From NCBI RefSeq assembly GCF_031846525.1, contig NZ_JAVRHM010000001.1, positions 62,001 to 126,000 of the forward strand: a stretch of 64,000 nucleotides of DNA. Direction: 5' to 3'. Shown here piece by piece: positions 57,866 to 64,000 of the stretch (its first letter is position 1; each line of letters begins with the position of its first letter). Below the pieces are notes generated by a model. The model searched no databases, had not been told where the DNA came from, and saw only the letters and a list, made by a program, of their open reading frames with translations. The translations under genes and the position numbers were made by a program. The stretch comes from Autumnicola patrickiae. GTDB lineage: Bacteria; Bacteroidota; Bacteroidia; Flavobacteriales; Flavobacteriaceae.

Positions 57866-59185
57866 TTAATTCATTTCCGGGGTAATGATCTGATAATTCC
57901 CACTTAGGTGCATCAAACTAAAAAGGTACATAAGACCATCAAAATAAGGATCAAAATAATCGTCTGGATAAGGTTCCAGTTTGGCATTCCAGATCGCATC
58001 AACAAATTCCCAGCTTTTCTCCTGAGTCCCCATAATAGAAGCGGTAGCAGCGGTAGACACTAACCCGAGGGAGTGACGTAGTTTTTGATAACCTCCGGCA
58101 GGCAGAATCCAGTCAGGAGTTGTTCCATCTATATTATACTGATCTACATAGGTATCCATTCCCTGGCTATACAGGAAATTCTGAAAACGCCTCGCATAAT
58201 CCTGTTGCCATTCCTTATCTTTTGCGTACCAGCTATAGTCCATCGCAATATTCATAGGCACCCGCCATGAATCATATCTGAAGGCATCCCCCATTTTACC
58301 CCTGCTGTGCGGTTCACCACTAAATTCGGAATAATCTGGTGTTAAAGCAGTGACGGGATGGGTGGCACGATGAAGAAAAGCGCGCGCAGTATCGGCATAT
58401 TCCCTGTACAAGTCCTCGCGGCCATCATTGGCATATTCTGCCCAGACTTCATAAAATGCTGGTAGGTGATAAGAAGGATCTGTCCAGTCGTAACCACTTT
58501 CATCTGGCACAAAATTGATCATTTTATGCTCTGTATTAAATACATTTTTAATTCCCATAGTCCCGTCTTTGCTATACATAGCATCCAGGATCCTTTTTGC
58601 TTCGGCATGGTAATCGATACCTGTATCATTTCCCCAGCGGTTTGAAGCGAATAAGAGATCTGTAATAAAATACAGCTCCCCATCTGAGGCCGAACCTTCT
58701 GCATTATTTTTTCCGGTTACTGGATCTACACTCCAGGCAAAGTAAGCGTCACGAGGACCACCCTGATGTTGCATATTTTCTTTCGTCCAACGCCAAAGTT
58801 TATCAAAAACATCCTTTTTATCAAGCTGCACAGCCACCATCATTCCATAAGAAAGGCCCTCTGTTCTGGCATCTTCATTTTTAATATCTGAGACATAAGC
58901 CATAGAATCATTTACTTCAAAATAAACCCTATCCGGTCCTTCAAAAAGATCATAATATGCTTTTTCAAGTTTTGCATCTATCTCTTCCTGAGAATAACCG
59001 GCCTCTAAAAATACGTTTCGGTACTTACCGGTTTCGGCAGCTCCTTTCTCCCATGGTTCCATTTTTCCGCGGGAATTTGTGGCATCCACGCTAGTTTGCC
59101 GCGGTTTAGCAGATGAACACCCTGCAATTAAAATCATGACTATTACTACAAAAGTAATTGCACTTAAAATTTGATTCTTCTTCAT
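57866..59185 (-). CDS. GH8 glycoside hydrolase lipoprotein, Rex8A-like
   Basis: A 439-residue glycoside hydrolase of family 8, closest in pattern to reducing-end xylose-releasing exo-oligoxylanases. A lipoprotein signal ends at LIAGC (Cys23). The catalytic acid is expected at Glu109 in ARTEGLSYGMMVAVQL; the conserved GSASDGELYFITDLLFA follows. The (alpha/alpha)6 barrel spans the rest, with GDAFRYDSWRVPMNIAMDYSWY carrying further active-site residues. It probably trims xylo-oligosaccharides in the periplasm or on the cell surface. No other xylan genes are adjacent. Confidence 0.87.
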   Translation of the reverse strand: MKKNQILSAITFVVIVMILIAGCSSAKPRQTSVDATNSRGKMEPWEKGAAETGKYRNVFLEAGYSQEEIDAKLEKAYYDLFEGPDRVYFEVNDSMAYVSDIKNEDARTEGLSYGMMVAVQLDKKDVFDKLWRWTKENMQHQGGPRDAYFAWSVDPVTGKNNAEGSASDGELYFITDLLFASNRWGNDTGIDYHAEAKRILDAMYSKDGTMGIKNVFNTEHKMINFVPDESGYDWTDPSYHLPAFYEVWAEYANDGREDLYREYADTARAFLHRATHPVTALTPDYSEFSGEPHSRGKMGDAFRYDSWRVPMNIAMDYSWYAKDKEWQQDYARRFQNFLYSQGMDTYVDQYNIDGTTPDWILPAGGYQKLRHSLGLVSTAATASIMGTQEKSWEFVDAIWNAKLEPYPDDYFDPYFDGLMYLFSLMHLSGNYQIITPEMN

Positions 59186-59401
59186 ATAATAATAGTTTCT
59201 ACTAAATAAACCCGATATAAAATTTTACGGGATCAAGATAGTAATTTTAAGGTTATAGTCATAAGTACTAACATGAAATTCATGGTTGAAGAAATGATTT
59301 TATTATAGATGAAAATAGAGAAGAAAGACTACTTTAAAGTTTAAAAGAGAACTGCTTAGATTTTTTACAGGATAAATGTAAAAGTTCTCCAACACATCCC
59401 A

Positions 59402-59815
59402 TTAGTGCGGCAACTTATTGCGTAAAAATCCGTAGATAAAAGTTCCCAGCAGGGCTCCAACTAATACGACGAGAATCGACACATATCCGGCTCCAATTAA
59501 CGTGTAGATTGGTCCCGGACAAGATCCTGCAAGTGCCCATCCCAGACCAAAAATAATTCCGCCATACATATACCGGCTAAAACTTTTGTTCTTTGGAGTA
59601 AACTTTATGGGTTCGCCATCTATAGATTTTAAGCTGTATTTTTTGATGAGCCAGGTTCCAAGTATTCCCAGGGTGAGGGCAGAACCCATTATTCCATACA
59701 TGTGAAATGACTGAAACTGGAACATTTCATAAATGCGGAACCATGATGCGGCCTCACTTTTAAACATTACTATTCCGAAAATGATACCTATTACTAAAAA
59801 TTTTAGATATTTCAT
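59402..59815 (-). CDS. YeeE/YedE-family sulfur transporter, second half-size subunit
   Basis: A 137-residue inner-membrane protein with four hydrophobic helices, of the YeeE/YedE (DUF6691) group. The motif FGLGWALAGSCPGPIYTLIGAG carries the Cys expected in the thiosulfate or sulfur-species pathway. It is encoded 4 bases after the partner gene, and the two half-size proteins presumably pair to equal one full-length YeeE. Function is inferred from the thiosulfate transporter YeeE and the PmpA/PmpB proteins. Confidence 0.85.
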   Translation of the reverse strand: MKYLKFLVIGIIFGIVMFKSEAASWFRIYEMFQFQSFHMYGIMGSALTLGILGTWLIKKYSLKSIDGEPIKFTPKNKSFSRYMYGGIIFGLGWALAGSCPGPIYTLIGAGYVSILVVLVGALLGTFIYGFLRNKLPH

Positions 59816-59819
59816 GTTC

Positions 59820-60377
59820 TTAAAAAATTAAAGGAAACAACAGGTGAATCATAAGCAGCCCACCAATAAAAAAACCTACAACTGCAATTAAGGATGGTAA
59901 CTGTAAATTACTAAGTCCCGATATAGCGTGTCCCGAAGTACATCCGCCGGCGTACCTCGCTCCAAACCCAATTAAGATTCCACCAATGAATAAAATAATC
60001 AGTGACTTAGGATTTGACAGAGCATCTGTGGCAAAAAGTTCATCCGGAAGATAAGCTTCGCCCGCGCTGGAGAACCCGAGATTTTCAAGGGTAGAGATTG
60101 TATCTGGATTAATAGCTACAGCAGTATCTGTACTTAAAAAATTGGCAGCTATAAATCCCCCGATGATTGCACCGGCCACAACTGCGAGGTTCCACCGTTG
60201 CGATTTCCAGTCGAAGGCAAAAAAATCTACTTTGTTCCCGGCTCCTCCAATGGTACACATGGTACGCAGATTGGAAGACATCCCGAAGGTCTTACCTCCA
60301 AACAGCAGCAAAAACATTATTGCTGCTATAAGCGGCCCGCTTACAAACCAGGGCCATGGCTCTAAAATCCATTCCAT
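59820..60377 (-). CDS. YeeE/YedE-family sulfur transporter, first subunit
   Basis: A 185-residue inner-membrane protein with about five helices. The family signature is FGARYAGGCTSGHAISGLSNLQLPS, with the conserved Cys of the GGCTSGH motif. Together with the downstream subunit it probably imports thiosulfate or another reduced sulfur species. A perfect 16-bp palindrome, TGTAACAATTGTTACA, lies 50 bases before the start, with a -7-like box at class II spacing, which suggests activation by a CRP/FNR-family regulator. Confidence 0.87.
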   Translation of the reverse strand: MEWILEPWPWFVSGPLIAAIMFLLLFGGKTFGMSSNLRTMCTIGGAGNKVDFFAFDWKSQRWNLAVVAGAIIGGFIAANFLSTDTAVAINPDTISTLENLGFSSAGEAYLPDELFATDALSNPKSLIILFIGGILIGFGARYAGGCTSGHAISGLSNLQLPSLIAVVGFFIGGLLMIHLLFPLIF

Positions 60378-60397
60378 ATTTCTTTTTTAAGTGGGTG

Positions 60398-60405
60398 CAA
60401 AGAAA
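60398..60405 (-). promoter_or_regulatory. -7-like element of the YeeE operon
   Basis: Reads TTTCTTTG on the minus strand (one base from TAnnTTTG), 21 bases before the start. Its distance from the palindrome at 60427-60442 equals that seen at hemN. Confidence 0.4.
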
Positions 60406-60426
60406 AGGGGTTTTCAAGAATATGAA

Positions 60427-60442
60427 TGTAACAATTGTTACA
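60427..60442. promoter_or_regulatory. Perfect 16-bp palindrome before the YeeE operon
   Basis: TGTAACAATTGTTACA, fully symmetrical, centred 57-58 bases before the start codon. It resembles CRP/FNR-superfamily sites but has different half-sites (TGTAAC) from the hemN and uspA boxes. Confidence 0.6.
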
Positions 60443-60628
60443 GGATTTTGAAGCCACTGATTGCTAATAAAACACCATAGATTGAACTGAAGGTTCCTTC
60501 AGGATTTCCTCTTAAAGCATAAGATCGGACTAATTTTCTTCTGAAGCAGCTACTCCCGGAATCTGGGAATAAATTTATCTTCAGCATTTAAAAATTTAAC
60601 TGAGAATATCTCTTTTAATTTATAAATT

Positions 60629-63600
60629 TCAGACCGCCATTAAATCCTTTTTCTCAAGTTGTGAAAGCTTTTTGTACCTCACTATAGCCAATACAGTTAT
60701 TACCAACAAGATAGCAACCATCCAATACACCCAGCCAGGAATAGGCACAGGGTCTCCGGAAGCGTAAGAATGTAAGCCGGAGAGGTAGTAATTTACCCCA
60801 AAGGAAGTCATGATAATAGATGAAAAAGCCCATAAACTGGCAATATTTAGTACCAGTGAATTTTTAAGTTTCGGGACCAGTCTTAGGTGCAATACAAAGG
60901 CGTAAACCATAACAGAAATTAAGGCCCATGTTTCTTTGGGATCCCACGCCCAATACCGGCCCCAGCTTTCGTTTGCCCAGACGCCTCCCAGAAATGTTCC
61001 CACTGCCAGCAGAAATAATCCTATGGTAATAGACATTTCATTAACCATACTTAATTCCTGCATACTGCGCCACCACTTTTTTGAAGGTTTTACAGGTTTG
61101 AAAATTAGTAATACCAGACTTAGTAAAGCCAATAGTGCGGCAAGAGCAAGAGGAGCGTACCCACTTACGATTATTGCCACATGAATCTTTAACCAATAAG
61201 AATGAAGCACCGGCATTAGGTTGGTGATTTCGGGATTTAACCAGTCCAGAAAAGCTACGAACAACAAAGTTCCGGAAAAGAGGATTCCCAGCGGTACGGT
61301 AAAATGTGACTTCTTTCCGAATAAGAGTCCGAATAGTAAAATGCACCAGGCTACAAAAACCAGCATTTCAAATCCATCACTCCATGGTGCCCGTCCTGCG
61401 ATATACCAGCGAAGCAAAAGATGAATTGTAAATACTACTAGTCCGGCCCATGCGAGGATAAGTCCGGTGTTCCAGGAATACTTCAGCCATTTTGGCTGAT
61501 TAAAAAGTTTGATAATTGCCAAAATAAGCATGGCTATCCCCAGCACCCAAAATATCCCGAAGAGCCTGTTCCCCAAATTCAGTTTGTTGTATAAAATCTC
61601 TGTCTGAATTTTTTCTTCACCGGGATATACCTCTTCCCCGGCCTTTTGCTGGAATAAATGAATATAAGATAGGACCTCAGCTGCCTCACTCCAATTCCCT
61701 GAAGCAATTCCTTTTCCTATTGCAGATAAATACAACGGAGTTATATTTTTTACAAAAAGCGCATCCTCTTCGTCAAATCCCATTTTAAATTGATTTGCAG
61801 CAAACCAGGTATTGTTCTGATCCAGCCTGTTTGGAAAAAGCTTAAGAAAATCTCCCCTAAGGATAGCGTAAAAAATATTAAAACGTTCATCTACCTTTAA
61901 AAGTTCTTTATGGGCTTCATTACGTTCTGCCGGTTTCAACCTGTTCGCCTCCTCTACCAGGTCCTGCAAAAGATACCGCCCATCCTCATCTATAAGCTCC
62001 TGAAAGCTGATGCTACTCACCGGCGCATGATTAATGGCCTTAAAAATAGCATCTGCTTTTTTTGCATCTACTTTAATAAGAGGCAGCACGCTAAAACGAC
62101 CGGGGTCAAGTTGCATTGCCAGTAAAAATTGCTCTGCAGTTAAGGTAATTTCGCCACCAGGTTGTTTTATTGTTATGGTCGAGCTACCACTTAATTTTCT
62201 GGTAATTTCATTGGCCAGGGTGTTTAGCGGCTTCATTCGTCCGTCAAGATCCTGAACCACTAAACTTCCGTAGGCTTCTGCCTGCTCAAGTGGCACCACA
62301 GTCTCACTCACATCCGGCACCTGTTCGTGTGCATAAGCCTGAAGTCCGAAAAATAAAGAAAGGATTATTGCAAGCAGTGCGATGGTGGTAAATCTAGGTA
62401 TAGAAATACGTGGCTTTGCTGAAGTTGGCTCCTTCGGAAGTACCTCTTCTCCTCCACGTTTCTTATTCTTTATCTTTGATTTTCCGGATTCTTTATCTTT
62501 CAAAGTTTTTAATCTTCTATTCAGAATACTGAAGCGACTGCCTTTAACAAAAAGAGTGAAAAACATTCCAACCGTTAATAATGTATAAGAGAAATAGGTA
62601 ATATAAGTTCCCGGCCTGTCCTGACTAACAGACAATACCGTACCTTTTTCGTCTGTATCATAAGAAGCCTGATAAAAACGATATCCTTTATAATCCAGCA
62701 CGTTATTCATGAAAATTCTAAATGGAAAGTTTGTCTCGTGGTCTATTACCTGTAATTCACTTGCATAACTCGCGGCACTCTGGCTGCCGGGATAGCGCTC
62801 CAGCTCAAATTCGCGTAGTTTTAGCGCAAAAGGCAGCACCTCCTCCCGTGGTCCATAAGCCAAAGAATACTTTTGGCCATCTACAAAGAACATATGCCGC
62901 TGTGGGTCGCGGCTGACAAGCGGAGAAAAGGCGCTCAGCAGTTCATAACCGGCCTCATTTGTCACGCGTAATTTCACTACATCTGGTAACTCTTCTGCTA
63001 TTTCAGGATCTTCTTCTGCATGGTAAACCAGTTTATTTCCTTCATATATTCCTTTGATCATAAAAGCGGCACTATCTACCTGGTATAAACTTCTCATTTG
63101 CAGCGGTAGCGTTTCTCCCGCTTTAAGAATGCCTATATTCTGGTTTGTCATTTCCACTACATGCATATTCTTATCGCTGTAGATCATCCACAGGCTATCT
63201 TGTTTAAATACCCTGATGTTTCCTGTTTCTTTCCCGGAGGTAGAAAACCTGAGTTCTCCAATTGGTAAATCATCACCTTTGGAAATAAGATAATCTTCGC
63301 GCTCCTTTCCGGAGGCTACAACAACTTCAATTAAAGTGTCTTTACCGGCTACAAATTCTTTATGGGCTCCTTTAATATATTCTTCAACAGTAATATTAAA
63401 ATTCCGGTTTTCCACATTTGCCGTTACCGTCTGCGGTTTAAATTTGTAGTTGCTTAGTTCCAGTGGTTTCTCAAATCTGGTATTCGTACCGTCTTCACCG
63501 GCACCCTGTAACTGCATAAAGTTTCCGGCAGAATAAAAAGTATTTTTCACTTCCCCCTCCCGGATATGTATTACACCTTCTTTTCCAAAATAGCGGGTTA

Positions 63601-63877
63601 CTCCTGCACCCAGGATCATAACCACAAAAGCAATATGAAAGACCCCCAGAGGCCATCTTTTCTTGGTGAAGAGTTTGTACTTTTTTATATGTGCAATAAA
63701 ATTTACAGCCAGCCAGATCATTATAACCTCAAACCACCACGCCTCATAAACTGCCTCTCTTGCCACAGCAGTGCCATAATCGTTTTCAATAAAAGTCGCT
63801 ACACCCATGGCCCCTGCAAAAGCAATAATGAGTAAAAAAGAAACTTTTGTTGAAAAAAGGAACTTCACTAATTTCAT
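60629..63877 (-). CDS. ccsBA: Fused cytochrome c biogenesis protein CcsBA (ResB-ResC)
   Basis: A 1082-residue membrane protein that exports haem and attaches it to apocytochromes c (System II). The ResB part (about 1-450) starts with two helix pairs, including GVFHIAFVVMILGAGVTRYFG with a likely haem-binding His, followed by a long periplasmic domain. A second periplasmic region (about 490-760) precedes the ResC/CcsA part, which has about eight helices. Its haem-handling WWD-type loop reads WGRYWAWDPKETWALISVMVYAFVLHLRL (about residues 970-1000). The fusion is typical of Bacteroidota and Epsilonproteobacteria. The gene runs to ATG 63877, with no clear -7 box upstream. Confidence 0.93.
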   Translation of the reverse strand: MKLVKFLFSTKVSFLLIIAFAGAMGVATFIENDYGTAVAREAVYEAWWFEVIMIWLAVNFIAHIKKYKLFTKKRWPLGVFHIAFVVMILGAGVTRYFGKEGVIHIREGEVKNTFYSAGNFMQLQGAGEDGTNTRFEKPLELSNYKFKPQTVTANVENRNFNITVEEYIKGAHKEFVAGKDTLIEVVVASGKEREDYLISKGDDLPIGELRFSTSGKETGNIRVFKQDSLWMIYSDKNMHVVEMTNQNIGILKAGETLPLQMRSLYQVDSAAFMIKGIYEGNKLVYHAEEDPEIAEELPDVVKLRVTNEAGYELLSAFSPLVSRDPQRHMFFVDGQKYSLAYGPREEVLPFALKLREFELERYPGSQSAASYASELQVIDHETNFPFRIFMNNVLDYKGYRFYQASYDTDEKGTVLSVSQDRPGTYITYFSYTLLTVGMFFTLFVKGSRFSILNRRLKTLKDKESGKSKIKNKKRGGEEVLPKEPTSAKPRISIPRFTTIALLAIILSLFFGLQAYAHEQVPDVSETVVPLEQAEAYGSLVVQDLDGRMKPLNTLANEITRKLSGSSTITIKQPGGEITLTAEQFLLAMQLDPGRFSVLPLIKVDAKKADAIFKAINHAPVSSISFQELIDEDGRYLLQDLVEEANRLKPAERNEAHKELLKVDERFNIFYAILRGDFLKLFPNRLDQNNTWFAANQFKMGFDEEDALFVKNITPLYLSAIGKGIASGNWSEAAEVLSYIHLFQQKAGEEVYPGEEKIQTEILYNKLNLGNRLFGIFWVLGIAMLILAIIKLFNQPKWLKYSWNTGLILAWAGLVVFTIHLLLRWYIAGRAPWSDGFEMLVFVAWCILLFGLLFGKKSHFTVPLGILFSGTLLFVAFLDWLNPEITNLMPVLHSYWLKIHVAIIVSGYAPLALAALLALLSLVLLIFKPVKPSKKWWRSMQELSMVNEMSITIGLFLLAVGTFLGGVWANESWGRYWAWDPKETWALISVMVYAFVLHLRLVPKLKNSLVLNIASLWAFSSIIMTSFGVNYYLSGLHSYASGDPVPIPGWVYWMVAILLVITVLAIVRYKKLSQLEKKDLMAV

Positions 63878-64000
63878 AACAACCTGTATTTATAATGAAA
63901 TAAAAATTCTTTGCACTATCTTACACAATTAACTAAAGCAGAGAGGTGCAGGACATAAAACTTATTACAGCTTTGGTAAAGCCATTTTTGTATAGCTTGT

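Noticed and set aside
1..64000. tRNA, rRNA, CRISPR arrays, intact insertion sequences or integrases
   Set aside because: I looked for T-loop-like motifs, regularly spaced repeats, and transposase or recombinase frames with terminal repeats and found none I could support.

Overview
The window looks like a stretch of chromosome from a marine-type member of the Bacteroidota, most likely family Flavobacteriaceae (relatives of Gramella/Christiangramia, Salegentibacter or Zunongwangia). The grounds are an AT-rich sequence, frequent TTG/GTG starts with little Shine-Dalgarno signal, many upstream TAnnTTTG elements (the Bacteroidota sigma-A -7 box), and typical gene sets: a CarboxypepD_reg/TonB receptor with a PepSY reductase, the ftsK-lolA-lptF/G-ribB cluster, the peroxiredoxin-thioredoxin-DUF6952 trio, CcsBA cytochrome c assembly and vSGLT-like transport. 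I see no tRNA, rRNA, CRISPR array, prophage or intact insertion sequence. The genus assignment is inference.

Layout. 1-183 is the tail of a B12-dependent ribonucleotide reductase. 300-10888 is a Leloir galactose block: a Nudix-fold regulator, galK-galT, a Na+/galactose symporter and galM, joined to a secreted S15/CocE hydrolase and a DUF885 lipoprotein. 10959-16949 holds tilS, pabB, one intact ParE-type toxin-antitoxin pair, an FMN reductase, a LacX-like mutarotase and a second, broken toxin-antitoxin locus. 17057-28899 carries a DEAD-box helicase, lpdA, an NhaC antiporter, peroxide defence genes (Prx, Trx, Tpx), a diacylglycerol-kinase-type lipid kinase, a UspA protein and ftsK. 28964-34030 continues with lolA, lptF/G, ribB, a nitroreductase, a SanA/YdcF protein and a small holin-like membrane protein. 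34106-42970 has iron-uptake genes (PepSY reductase and TonB receptor), a HAD phosphatase, an L,D-transpeptidase, a Gfo/Idh/MocA oxidoreductase and a frameshifted VanX-type dipeptidase. 43716-53761 is a molybdenum-cofactor block (moaCB, moaE, moeB, moaD, mobA, tauE, moeA, moaA) followed by hemN and interrupted by a photolyase and a DUF3140 gene. 54037-63877 has hemerythrin, UspA, GH3, GH8, a two-gene YeeE/YedE sulfur transporter and the fused CcsBA protein.

Main observations. (1) A 10-3-10 bp inverted repeat with core AACGTA...TTACRTTT lies in front of both galK and the symporter gene, next to a degenerate Nudix regulator: a likely galactose operator. (2) hemN, a uspA gene and the YeeE operon each carry a CRP/FNR-type palindrome centred about 57 bp before the start codon and about 33 bp before a -7 box, which is the geometry of a class II activated promoter. 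(3) A short sequence, TTGGCAATTATCGACCT, recurs in intergenic DNA from about 34 to 58 kb, always in the same orientation regardless of the neighbouring genes. (4) Several enzymes lack residues their families need: GalM has Lys at the catalytic Glu, RibB has a cysteine-less GTP cyclohydrolase II domain, the photolyase lacks the Fe-S cysteines, MoeB lacks the zinc cysteines, and VanX is split by a frameshift before its catalytic EWWH motif.
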